NCBI GenBank assembly: GCA_903893955.1
Contig: CAITOG010000246.1
Location: forward strand, 1 to 15,284
DNA from: an uncultured Actinomycetes bacterium
GTDB lineage: Bacteria; Actinomycetota; Acidimicrobiia; Acidimicrobiales; RAAP-2
Direction of reading: 5' to 3'
DNA: 15,284 nucleotides
Shown here: piece by piece, positions 6,164 through 13,864 of the stretch
How positions within the stretch are numbered: position 1 is the first letter of the stretch
Layout of the letters: the number at the start of each line of letters is the position of its first letter
Translations under genes and position numbers: made by a program
The notes under the pieces: generated by a model
Database searches by the model: none
Told to the model about the DNA's origin: nothing
The model's input: only the letters and a program-made list of their open reading frames with translations

Positions 6164-7330
6164 CCCTCTATCGACGACGCACCTCGTGCTCCCCGCAAGG
6201 GCGGATCACGACGGGTAGTGCGGATCGGGCTGGTCCTGATCATCTTGGTCCTGCTCGTCGGCGTCGTCCTGACCCGCTTCAGCCCAAACGACTACTCGAT
6301 CTCGCCCGGGGGAGCGCAGCCTGTCGGGCCGCTGATCTCGATCCCGCAGGCGCCAGCGCAGCAGGGAGAGGGCAAGATCCTGCTCACCGACGTCCTCTTG
6401 ACCAAGCTGAACGCGCTGAGCTGGCTCAAGGCGAAGCTCAGCTCCAACACGCAGATCGTCCCTGAGTCAGCTCTCGTCGAGCCAGGGGTCAGCGCGTCCC
6501 AGCTCGACGCCCAGGGCTACCTCGAGATGGCCCAATCCAAGGACGCCGCTCGCTACGCCGCGCTGCGGACGCTCGGCTACACGGTGCCGGCAACCAACGC
6601 CGGCGCTGTCATCGACGCGGTCGCCTCCGGGAGTCCCGCAGACCCAGCGCTCAGCGTCGCTGATGTGATCGTGGGCGCCGATGGCAAGAAGATTAAGACC
6701 TCGTGCGGCTTCATCAGGGCCTTCCACGATGTGAACCCAGGCACCAAGATCTCCTTGTCGGTCGAACGAGCCACCATCTCAGGGAGCGGCACCATCACCT
6801 ACGGTTCACCGTCACCCATCGTGCTGACGACCGCTCCTCGGCCGAGCACCGACGTCGGTGGCGCGGGGTGTCCTGGAGCGAGCGGTGCGCCGAAGAGCTA
6901 CCTCGGGATCAGCATCCAGACCTTCGTGAGCTACCAGTTCCCGATCACCGTCGCCATCTCTACGCCGAACATCGGTGGTCCCTCCGCTGGACTGGCCATG
7001 ACGCTCGGGATCATCGACAAGCTCTCAGCGGGAACGTTGCTGCACGGCCAGACGATCGCGGCGACCGGCACCATCTCTCCGGACGGTGCCGTGGGCGATG
7101 TCGGTGGTGTGCCGCAGAAGGGTGTCTCGGTGCTCCATGAGGGCGCCAGCGTCTTCTTGGTGCCGGTCGGGGAGGTCGGTCCCGCAAAGTCGCTGGCCGG
7201 TTCGTCGCTCCATGCGGTGGCGGTCGGGACCCTCAATCAGGCACTCGCGCAGCTCATGCGCCAGGGCGGAACGATCAAGCTCGCCAACGGCACCGTCGAG
7301 ACGCACCTCCCAGCCACCTCGGCGTCGTAG
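6161..7330 (+). CDS. YlbL-type membrane-anchored PDZ-Lon (S16) serine protease
   Basis: 389 residues. A short basic N-terminus is followed by one membrane helix (about 19-38, VVRIGLVLIILVLLVGVVL), placing the rest outside the membrane. A PDZ domain (about 165-230; VIDAVASGSPADPA, VADVIVGADGKKI) precedes a Lon-type proteolytic domain. The Lon catalytic dyad is intact: Ser275 in GGPSAGLAMTLGIID and Lys320 in GGVPQKGVSVLHEGA; GTISPDGAVGDVGG lies between them. Homologues include Bacillus YlbL and streptococcal SepM, which cleave extracytoplasmic proteins or peptides. The start is ATG 6161 or GTG 6143, six codons upstream; the latter has a possible leaderless promoter. The gene ends 9 bases before the DivIVA-like gene, and its TAG stop is part of a TAGGCT box that may serve that gene. 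Confidence 0.9.
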   Translation: MPSIDDAPRAPRKGGSRRVVRIGLVLIILVLLVGVVLTRFSPNDYSISPGGAQPVGPLISIPQAPAQQGEGKILLTDVLLTKLNALSWLKAKLSSNTQIVPESALVEPGVSASQLDAQGYLEMAQSKDAARYAALRTLGYTVPATNAGAVIDAVASGSPADPALSVADVIVGADGKKIKTSCGFIRAFHDVNPGTKISLSVERATISGSGTITYGSPSPIVLTTAPRPSTDVGGAGCPGASGAPKSYLGISIQTFVSYQFPITVAISTPNIGGPSAGLAMTLGIIDKLSAGTLLHGQTIAATGTISPDGAVGDVGGVPQKGVSVLHEGASVFLVPVGEVGPAKSLAGSSLHAVAVGTLNQALAQLMRQGGTIKLANGTVETHLPATSAS

Positions 7331-7333
7331 GCT
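7328..7333 (+). promoter_or_regulatory. Possible -10 box of the DivIVA-like gene, formed from a stop codon
   Basis: TAGGCT begins with the TAG stop of the PDZ-Lon gene and ends 6 bases before ATG 7340, the spacing of a leaderless start. No clear -35 hexamer is seen. Read-through from the upstream gene is also likely. Confidence 0.35.
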
Positions 7334-7339
7334 CTGGCC

Positions 7340-8941
7340 ATGGCCGAGGACTACTCCAGCATCTCATCGTCGAGGTTGAGCGCCGCAGACGCACAGCGAG
7401 CCTCATTCGCAGTGGTCCGCAGGGGCTTCGATCCCCAAGAGGTCAGGAGCTTCCTCGACCTCGTGTCGAGAGAGCTCGACGCGTGGGAGGTCCGAGAGGC
7501 CGAGATGCGTCGAGCGGTGGCTGCCGCCGAGGATCGGGCGAAGAACCCTGTCATCGACGAGGCGAACCTGACCGCCGCCCTCGGCCAGCAGAGCGGCGAG
7601 ATCTTGAGGACCGCCCACGAAGAGGCTCGACAGGTCCTCGAGAGCGCGCAGGCCCAGGCCGCCGAGCTCTTGAAGTCCGCCCAGTCTCGGATCACCGCTG
7701 CTGCTATCGAGGCCGAGCAGCGAGCCTCGACCCGGGTCGCTGACGCCGAGATCGCAGCGACGAACCTTGAGCAGGAGTCCGCCAGGACTGCCGAGCGCAT
7801 CCTCCTCCAGGCCCGTGCCGACGGGGAGACCCTCGTCGCCCGTGCGAGGGAGCAGGGACGCAAGATGATCGAGCAGGCCCAAGAGGCCCGCGCCTCGGTG
7901 CTTGCCGACATGAGCACCCGGCGTCGCACCATGCACCTCCAGATCGAGCAGCTCAGAGCCGCTCGTGATGAGATCGCACGTTCTGTCGTCGCGGTCCGTG
8001 ACACGGTCGACCGTGTGACCGCGGAGCTGCAGAGCTCTGATGCGGCTGCTCGTGCAGCGGCCGAGGAGGTCGCTCGACGGCAGCCGACGGCAGAGGCGAT
8101 CCAGGAGGACGCTGAGGCCGAGGCATCACTCGAGGCAGCCGCCCTCGACGAGCAGACCGTGGTCCCCGACGCACCGGCGCCAGATCCTGAGACCGAGGGC
8201 GTCGTCGAAGAGCTCTTCGCCAAGATCCGAGCGAGCGCGCACGACGGCGAGCCTGCAGCGAACCTCGATGACGAGACACCGACAGGGTCGTTCGATGGTC
8301 CCGATGCCGAAGAGGTCGCCACACGCGACGGTCTCCTCGAGGCCCCGCAGGGCGCGCTTGCTCGGAAGGTGAAGCGGATCATCCAGGACGAGCAGAATCA
8401 GCTGCTCGACCAGCTTCGAGCCGGTGGGGTCACCGAGGCGGACCTCGAGCCAGAGCCCGATCAGCTGGCTCGCTACGCCGGCGCAGCGGTCGATCCACTT
8501 CGGGACGCGGCGAACGCAGCCCAGGACTTCTGCGTCCAGCGAGGTGCACCGGAGGGGCCGGGCCTCTCTGATGGCGCGGTCCAGGTGATCGCCGAGGAGC
8601 TCGCCCGCAACATCGTGGTGCCGCTTCGGCGCCGGGTGATCGAGAGCCTGGCGTCCCAGGACCCCACGGTCGAGGTCAACGGCGCCTACCGGGAGCTTCG
8701 AGGCGCGCGGATCGACCGCGCGGTCTCTGACGCTGCGGTCGAGGCCTTCGGGGCAGCCACGGTCGCCGTGGTCGGTGATGGAACGGTCCGATGGGCAGCG
8801 GCGACCACCGGCGAGCCATGCGCTGATTGTGCAGACAACGCACTCGAGGGCCCTGTGAGGGCCGGCGCCACGTTCCCAACCGGGCAGGCCTACCCACCGG
8901 CACACCCTGGCTGTCGCTGCGCCATCCTGCCTGCGGGGTGA
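7340..8941 (+). CDS. DivIVA-like coiled-coil protein with phage gpF/gp7-like C-terminus
   Basis: 533 residues in three parts. Residues about 12-45 (FAVVRRGFDPQEVRSFLDLV) match the DivIVA N-terminal membrane-curvature module. Residues about 46-230 form a long Ala/Glu/Arg-rich coiled coil, followed by an acidic linker to about 330. The C-terminal half has helical segments (EELARNIVVPLRRRV, YRELRGARIDRAVSDAA) and ends with EPCADCADNALEGPVRAG, FPTG and PPAHPGCRC. Cys494, Cys497, His522, Cys525 and Cys527 are arranged like the end of phage Mu gpF/SPP1 gp7 minor head proteins (C-x2-C ... PPxHPxCRC), which act in capsid assembly. No other phage gene is nearby, so the domain appears adopted by the host. 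It may bind metal or assemble with partners at poles or septa. The ATG at 7340 is 9 bases after the PDZ-Lon stop. Confidence 0.8.
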   Translation: MAEDYSSISSSRLSAADAQRASFAVVRRGFDPQEVRSFLDLVSRELDAWEVREAEMRRAVAAAEDRAKNPVIDEANLTAALGQQSGEILRTAHEEARQVLESAQAQAAELLKSAQSRITAAAIEAEQRASTRVADAEIAATNLEQESARTAERILLQARADGETLVARAREQGRKMIEQAQEARASVLADMSTRRRTMHLQIEQLRAARDEIARSVVAVRDTVDRVTAELQSSDAAARAAAEEVARRQPTAEAIQEDAEAEASLEAAALDEQTVVPDAPAPDPETEGVVEELFAKIRASAHDGEPAANLDDETPTGSFDGPDAEEVATRDGLLEAPQGALARKVKRIIQDEQNQLLDQLRAGGVTEADLEPEPDQLARYAGAAVDPLRDAANAAQDFCVQRGAPEGPGLSDGAVQVIAEELARNIVVPLRRRVIESLASQDPTVEVNGAYRELRGARIDRAVSDAAVEAFGAATVAVVGDGTVRWAAATTGEPCADCADNALEGPVRAGATFPTGQAYPPAHPGCRCAILPAG

Positions 8942-8978
8942 CCATCGGCCCGACGGCTCCACGCTGTCTGGATCGGCC

Positions 8979-8984
8979 TAGGCT
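8979..8984 (+). promoter_or_regulatory. Possible -10 box of the UPF0182 gene
   Basis: TAGGCT lies in the 52-base gap after the DivIVA-like gene and ends 9 bases before ATG 8994. It is identical to the box before ATG 7340. No Shine-Dalgarno sequence is evident, so a short or absent leader is likely. No good -35 element is visible. Confidence 0.4.
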
Positions 8985-8993
8985 GACCCTCTG

Positions 8994-11900
8994 ATGCGAT
9001 CTCCCGAGGACCTCGCGGCCGACCACCAGCCAAGACGCCGTCGCCGGCGGATCGTCCTCATCGTCGCGGTGCTCGCCATCGTGGTGCTGCTCGGGTCGCT
9101 CCGATCGCTCGCAGGCCTGTGGACCGACTCGATGTGGTTCAGCTCTATCGATCAGCACCAGGTCTTCACGACGCTGCTCGGCGTGAAGATCGGCCTGCTG
9201 CTGGTCTTCGGCGTGCTCTTCGCTGTGGGGCTCTGGGTCAATCTCCACATCGTCGACAGGATTGCTCGGACAGCCAGCATCACCGATCCGGACGACGAGA
9301 TGGTCCGTCGCTACCAGGACGCGGTCCGCCCCTACACCGGTCGGCTGTACTTGGGGCTGGCCATCATCCTCGGCATCGGCGCCGGGTCGAGCGCCATCGG
9401 CCAGTGGCAGAACTACCTGCTCTTCTCCCACGCCAAGTCCTTCGGCACCAAGGACCCGCAGTTCGGCCTTGACGTCGGGTTCTACGTCTTCCGTCTGCCT
9501 TTCCTCCAGTTCCTCGTCTCCTGGTTCACCGTGGTGCTGGTGCTGATGACCATCGCCACCGGCATCTTCCACTACCTCAACGGCGGGATCCGGGGGCAGC
9601 GTGTCTCGCCACGGGTACGACCACCGGTGAAGGTCCACCTCTCGGTCCTCGTCGCGCTGCTGGCCATCGTCAAGGCACTTGGCTACCTCTTAGAGCGCTA
9701 CGCGCTGACCACCTCGACCAATGGCTACGTCGAAGGCGCCACCTACACCGATGTGCACGCTCGACTCCCAGCGATGTCGCTTCTGTTCTGGATCTCGCTG
9801 CTGTGCGCCGCGATCCTGCTCTTCAACATCTGGCGGCAGGGCTGGACGTTGCCGGTCCTGGCCATCGGCCTCTGGGCGTTCGTGGCGCTCATCATCGGCG
9901 TTTTGTTCCCCGCGTTGCTCCAGACCCTCAAGGTGACGCCGGCGCAGAGCTCGCTCGAGAGGCCCTATATCTCACGCAACATCGCCGCGACTCGAGCGGC
10001 CTATGCGGTCAACAACGTCGCTTCGCATCCCTTCAACGGGAGCGCGGTGCCAACCCAGGCTGAGCTCACCGCCAACGCCGCCACCCTGGCCAACATCCGC
10101 CTCTGGGATCCAGACCCCCAGATCTCGCTCCAGACCTTCCAGAAGCTCCAGGGCCTCCGGCCGTACTACATCTTCCCCTCGCTCGGCGTGGATCGCTACA
10201 CGGTCAACGGCAAGGTGACGCCCACCCTCTCAGGCGTGCGCCAGCTCAACACCAGCGGCCTGCCGGCGCAGAGCTGGGTCAACGATCACTTGGAGTACAC
10301 CCACGGCACCGGCATGGCCATCGCCGAGGCCAACCAGGTGCTGCCGAACGGCAACCCGATCTTCGACGTCAGCAACGTGCCGCCGGTCTCGACTGGTGGT
10401 CTGCCGTCGATCTCGCAGGCAGGTGTCTTCTTCGGCCTGAACAACCCTGGCTGGGTCGTCGCCAATACCAAGCAGCCCGAGCTCGACTACCAGACACCAT
10501 CTGGCATCGACATCACGAACCACTACACCGGCGACGGCGGTGTCAAGATCACCGGATTCCTCCGACGAGCCGCTTTCGCGCTCCGGCTCAGCGACTTCAA
10601 TCTCCTCATCTCGAACCTGATCACGAACAACAGCCGGATCATGTTCGTCAGGGACGTCGGGGCGATGGCGAACAAGGCCGCGCCGTTCCTCTCCTTCGAC
10701 CACAACCCCTACTCGGTGCTGATCAACGGCCAGATCAACTGGGTGCTCGACGGCTACACGACGACCGATCGCTACCCCTACAGCCAGAACGCCGGCAACC
10801 TCCAGGTTCCCCCTGGCAGCGGCCTGCCGGGTAGCTACAACTACGTCCGCAACTCGGTGAAGGTCGTGGTCAACGCCTACTCAGGCAAGATGACCCTCTA
10901 CGTGACGGACCAGTCGGACCCGGTCATCAAGGCCTGGGAGTCGGTGTTCCCCAACCTCTTCACGCCGATGTCGAAGATGTCGACGCAGCTCCGAAGCCAC
11001 CTTCGCTACCCAGAGGACATCTTCGCCGCCCAGGTGGCGACCTACGGCCGCTACCACATCACCAATCCGGCGTCCTTCTACAACGCCGGCGATGCATGGA
11101 GCATCTCGCAGACCTCGGGCGCGGGTTCGCCGAGCCAGACCCTGGCGATCAGCCAGACTGTGAACTCACAGGGATTCGTCGTCACATCCTCGGCACAGCG
11201 GATGGCGCCGATCTATCAAGTCAACTCGCTGCCAGGGACCACCGCACAGACCTTCACCATCTCTGACGCCTATGTGCCGAAGTCCAACAGCCTCCACATC
11301 CAGAACCTGACCGGGTTCATGATCGCGACGTCAGATCCGAAGAACTACGGCAAGCTCTCTGTCTACGTCACCCCATCGGGCCAGAACACCATCGGACCCG
11401 TCATGGCCGACTCTGAGATCCAGCAGAACACCAAGGTCTCGTCGATCATCACACCGCTCGACCAGCACGGCTCGAGCGTGCTGCTCGGCAACACCCTGAT
11501 GATCCCGATCAACCAGTCCATGCTCTACGTCAGACCCCTCTACGTGACCAGCTCGTCGAACTCGCTGCCGCAGCTCAAGTACGTGATCGCCGTCTTCAAC
11601 TCGCATGTGGACATTGAGACCTCGCTCTCGGCCGCGCTCAGTACGGTGCTGGCTGCCGATGTCTCAGTTCCGTCGGGTGGATCCTCGGGCGGCTCGGGCA
11701 CCTCGAGCGGCAAGGTCCCCTCTGCCATCTCCGCGCTGCTCGATCAGGCCACCACGTCGTACCAGGCGGCGCAGACCGCGCTTAAGGCGGGCGACTTGGC
11801 GGGCTACCAGTCGAACATTCAGGCTATGTATGCAGCGTTGCTCCAAGCACAGGCACTGGCCCAGAACTCGACGGGGAGCTCGACGAAGCCCACCACGACG

Positions 11901-12041
11901 ACCACCGCGCCAGCATCGACCACGAGGCCACTGGGCTCGGCGCTGACGACGACCACGACGACGACGAAGAAAGCCAAGGCGAAGGCCACCTCGGCGAAGT
12001 CGGCGGCCACCCAGTCAGCTCGCCGGGCCTCCGGAAGCTGA
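8994..12041 (+). CDS. UPF0182 family large membrane protein
   Basis: 1015 residues. A basic N-terminus (RRRRRR, about 14-19) is followed by seven hydrophobic segments at roughly 20-40, 60-83, 115-138, 165-190, 210-230, 256-277 and 283-306. The loop GLWTDSMWFSSIDQHQVFTT is typical of UPF0182 (COG1615). A large extracytoplasmic domain (about 310-870) contains family blocks such as RPYISRNIAATRAAY, PYYIFPSLGVDRY, PFLSFDHNPYSV, RNSVKVVVNAYSGKMTLYV and FPNLFTPMSKM. A Gly/Ser linker, a helical AQTALKAGDLAGYQ segment and a Thr-rich, then Lys/Ala-rich tail close the protein. The family's function is unknown, and it is common in actinobacteria. The tail may span or contact the wall. The ATG is preceded by TAGGCT, not by a ribosome binding site. 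Confidence 0.93.
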   Translation: MRSPEDLAADHQPRRRRRRIVLIVAVLAIVVLLGSLRSLAGLWTDSMWFSSIDQHQVFTTLLGVKIGLLLVFGVLFAVGLWVNLHIVDRIARTASITDPDDEMVRRYQDAVRPYTGRLYLGLAIILGIGAGSSAIGQWQNYLLFSHAKSFGTKDPQFGLDVGFYVFRLPFLQFLVSWFTVVLVLMTIATGIFHYLNGGIRGQRVSPRVRPPVKVHLSVLVALLAIVKALGYLLERYALTTSTNGYVEGATYTDVHARLPAMSLLFWISLLCAAILLFNIWRQGWTLPVLAIGLWAFVALIIGVLFPALLQTLKVTPAQSSLERPYISRNIAATRAAYAVNNVASHPFNGSAVPTQAELTANAATLANIRLWDPDPQISLQTFQKLQGLRPYYIFPSLGVDRYTVNGKVTPTLSGVRQLNTSGLPAQSWVNDHLEYTHGTGMAIAEANQVLPNGNPIFDVSNVPPVSTGGLPSISQAGVFFGLNNPGWVVANTKQPELDYQTPSGIDITNHYTGDGGVKITGFLRRAAFALRLSDFNLLISNLITNNSRIMFVRDVGAMANKAAPFLSFDHNPYSVLINGQINWVLDGYTTTDRYPYSQNAGNLQVPPGSGLPGSYNYVRNSVKVVVNAYSGKMTLYVTDQSDPVIKAWESVFPNLFTPMSKMSTQLRSHLRYPEDIFAAQVATYGRYHITNPASFYNAGDAWSISQTSGAGSPSQTLAISQTVNSQGFVVTSSAQRMAPIYQVNSLPGTTAQTFTISDAYVPKSNSLHIQNLTGFMIATSDPKNYGKLSVYVTPSGQNTIGPVMADSEIQQNTKVSSIITPLDQHGSSVLLGNTLMIPINQSMLYVRPLYVTSSSNSLPQLKYVIAVFNSHVDIETSLSAALSTVLAADVSVPSGGSSGGSGTSSGKVPSAISALLDQATTSYQAAQTALKAGDLAGYQSNIQAMYAALLQAQALAQNSTGSSTKPTTTTTAPASTTRPLGSALTTTTTTTKKAKAKATSAKSAATQSARRASGS
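11890..11970 (+). repeat. ACG/ACC triplet-rich low-complexity tract
   Basis: Runs of ACG and ACC triplets encode Thr-rich stretches (TTTTTAPASTTRP and TTTTTTTKK) near the C-terminus of the UPF0182 protein. Such tracts can change length by slippage in multiples of three without breaking the frame. The composition suggests an extended, possibly modified extracytoplasmic tail. Confidence 0.6.
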
Positions 12042-12062
12042 TCGGGCGCTTCGAAGTTCGTC

Positions 12063-12887
12063 ATGCGCATCGGTGATGACCGCGATGGTCGGGCGGCGCT
12101 GCGTCACGATGTCCTCACCGAAGCGCGACGGGTCATGCGTCCACCTCGTGAGGTGTTGATCTGCGTCGCCGCCAACGGCGTGCTCGTCTCAGTCCTCTGG
12201 TTCTTCTCACCGGTCAGGCTCTTCGACGCCATCTTCACCCTCCACCAGGCGTTCATGTTCCCTGTCGTGATGGCCAGCTGGATGATCGCCGATGTGCCGT
12301 CGACCAACGAGCTCGCCCCCGACGCGACAAGGGTGCTGGCGCTGCTCGAGGACGACGATGTGGTGGGTCTCGAGCGTCTGCTTCGCGCCAAGCACCTGGT
12401 GCTGTGGGTCGTCGTGACGCCGATCGTCCTTGTCGTGGCTGCAATCATGGGCGCGACAAGCCACCACTGGCTCACCATGTGGCTCACGATGGTCTGGGTG
12501 GCCACCGTCCCGTTCGCTGCGCTCGGGATCTCGTGCATGATCGGGGTTTGGTGGCCGTACCACCCCATCCCGCTTGCCGAGCGTTGGGAAGAGCGGTCGA
12601 ACTGGCGTCACATGCTGCTGCGCTGGGGGACGCTGTGCATCCTGCCCTATGCCGTCGTCCCCCTGTTCGGGCTCGTCGCCCTTTTGCCGCTGATCGCTAC
12701 CCTGGCGATCCTCAAGGTCCGCCTGAGCGACTCGTCAGCGACCCTCGTGGCCTTGATCATCGGGTGCGCGGTGGCCCTGCCCCTCGCCTTCGTGGTCTGG
12801 GACCGCGGCACGAGAATGGCGGCCAAGTTCGCGGTGAAGCGCAGGAATGCCCTTGCCGCGTATCTGGGAGATCCCGCGCTCGGCTGA
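12063..12887 (+). CDS. Six-helix integral membrane protein of unknown function
   Basis: 274 residues that I do not recognise. After a cytoplasmic, Arg-rich N-terminus (RHDVLTEARRVMRPPREV) there are about six hydrophobic segments, at roughly 31-50, 54-76, 110-132, 136-160, 187-215 and 225-247. They are separated by short charged loops (ELAPDATRVLALLEDDDVVG; WWPYHPIPLAERWEERSNWR). The overall shape resembles an ABC-2-type permease or a small exporter subunit, but no ATPase gene is adjacent, so this is only a resemblance. ATG 12063 lies 21 bases after the UPF0182 stop with neither a Shine-Dalgarno nor a TANNNT box, so it is probably cotranscribed with that gene. It converges on the MaoC-like gene through a hairpin holding both stop codons. 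Confidence 0.8.
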   Translation: MRIGDDRDGRAALRHDVLTEARRVMRPPREVLICVAANGVLVSVLWFFSPVRLFDAIFTLHQAFMFPVVMASWMIADVPSTNELAPDATRVLALLEDDDVVGLERLLRAKHLVLWVVVTPIVLVVAAIMGATSHHWLTMWLTMVWVATVPFAALGISCMIGVWWPYHPIPLAERWEERSNWRHMLLRWGTLCILPYAVVPLFGLVALLPLIATLAILKVRLSDSSATLVALIIGCAVALPLAFVVWDRGTRMAAKFAVKRRNALAAYLGDPALG

Positions 12888-12902
12888 TCTTTCGCTCAGC
12901 CG
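12881..12902. terminator. Bidirectional hairpin between convergent genes
   Basis: CGGCTGA-TCTTTCGC-TCAGCCG is a perfect 7-bp inverted repeat with an 8-base loop at the junction of the membrane-protein gene (+) and the MaoC-like gene (-). The stop codon of each gene lies in one arm (12885-12887 and 12898-12896). No T-tract follows. Confidence 0.5.
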
Positions 12903-13372
12903 TAGACGAGGCGAGTGATCCAGTCGGCGACGAGTGCAGGCTTGTCGGAGTCCTCGATCTCGACCGTCATCGACCTGGTCACCTGGACCTGGTCGCCCTT
13001 GAGCTCGACAGCAGCGATGGTTGATGATGCGCGAATGCGGCTGTTCACCTTGACCGGTGACACGAAGCGCACCTTGTCGAAGCCGTAGTTGACGCCCATC
13101 ACGATCCCCTCCAGGCGGCTCGTGTCGACGGGAATCGAGCTCGAGAGGTGCGTGAGCATCGAGAGGGTCAAGAAGCCGTGGGCGATGGGCACTCCCCACG
13201 GCGACATGGCGGCACAGGCCTCGGGGTCAACGTGGATGAACTGATGGTCCCTCGTGACGTCGGCGAACGTGTCGATGTCCGCTTGGGTCACGGTGAACCA
13301 CTCGCCGGTTCCTTCGCTCTCACCGATGGCGGCGCTGAATGAAGCAGCAGCCTTCTCGCTTGCAGCAGACAT
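12896..13372 (-). CDS. MaoC/NodN-like hot-dog hydratase
   Basis: 158 residues. FADVTRDHQFIHVDPEAC (36-53) is the hydratase signature with Asp42 and His47 spaced five apart, as in (R)-specific enoyl-CoA hydratases, and VPIAHGFLTLSMLTHL (61-76) is typical of the NodN/MaoC subgroup. The usual Gly in TGD is Arg here. These single hot-dog proteins hydrate trans-2-enoyl-CoA thioesters; the exact substrate cannot be read from sequence. The later part (NYGFDKVRFVSPVKVNSRIR) is also conserved in the fold. ATG 13372 has a very good AAGGAGGG ribosome binding site (13377-13385) about 5 bases upstream, which excludes the much longer upstream extension. It is among the few genes in the window with a strong Shine-Dalgarno. 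Confidence 0.92.
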   Translation of the reverse strand: MSAASEKAAASFSAAIGESEGTGEWFTVTQADIDTFADVTRDHQFIHVDPEACAAMSPWGVPIAHGFLTLSMLTHLSSSIPVDTSRLEGIVMGVNYGFDKVRFVSPVKVNSRIRASSTIAAVELKGDQVQVTRSMTVEIEDSDKPALVADWITRLVYG

Positions 13373-13431
13373 GTGTCCCTCCTTCTCGGGCTCGGACCAT
13401 CCTGCCATCGAACCTGCGTTCAGGCTCGTTG

Positions 13432-13572
13432 CTAGAGATAGTGGGGTGGCGTCTCGTGGTCGGCGTGCGCTGCACGCCGGAGCTCTGCACGCAGGCGCTC
13501 GTTCTCCGTCTTGAGTCGGGCGACCTCGGCGAGGAGCTCGTCGAGGTCGGCGTTCGTGGGGTCGTCGCTCAC
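13432..13572 (-). CDS. Very small leucine-zipper-like coiled-coil protein
   Basis: A 46-residue ORF starting at GTG 13572. The centre, LDELLAEVARLKTENERLRA, has heptad-spaced leucines and alternating charge, typical of a coiled coil, and the end is histidine-rich (HADHETPPHYL). The frame stays open upstream into the tRNA gene, but that extension has poor coding character, so the short version is preferred. There is no clear Shine-Dalgarno or TANNNT box before the GTG. It would sit 59 bases upstream of the MaoC-like gene on the same strand. The product could dimerise, and no function can be named. Existence as a gene is likely but not certain. Confidence 0.5.
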   Translation of the reverse strand: MSDDPTNADLDELLAEVARLKTENERLRAELRRAAHADHETPPHYL

Positions 13573-13716
13573 GAGCGTCCAAGGTGGAGAGAGGAAGTGG
13601 ACGACGAGGAGAGCGCCACGGTCCCACCGGTCGGCGACGAAGCCATTCCATCGAGCCAGAAGACGTCCATGGACCGATGCTACCGAGGCGCGCTCCTCCA
13701 GTAACCCAACGGCCGC

Positions 13717-13746
13717 TTGGCGCTCAGCGCCTTCGACCGATAGGAT
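13717..13746 (+). promoter_or_regulatory. Promoter of the initiator tRNA gene
   Basis: TTGGCG (13717-13722), an 18-base spacer and TAGGAT (13741-13746) form a reasonable housekeeping promoter. The -10 box ends 11 bases before the mature tRNA 5' end. The 185 bases between the coiled-coil ORF and the tRNA hold no other convincing gene. Confidence 0.6.
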
Positions 13747-13757
13747 GCATCTCACGA

Positions 13758-13831
<74 letters not shown>

Positions 13832-13864
13832 CTAAAGGAGAAGCACCTAAGTAGGGCTTCTTCT

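Noticed and set aside
7351..8382. Minus-strand Ser/Ala-rich ORF opposite the DivIVA-like gene
   Set aside because: It mirrors the coiled-coil codons of the plus strand and has no recognisable domain or start signal.
8676..9638. Minus-strand 320-residue ORF
   Set aside because: It spans the antisense of two well-supported genes and is rich in His, Arg and Pro with no motif.
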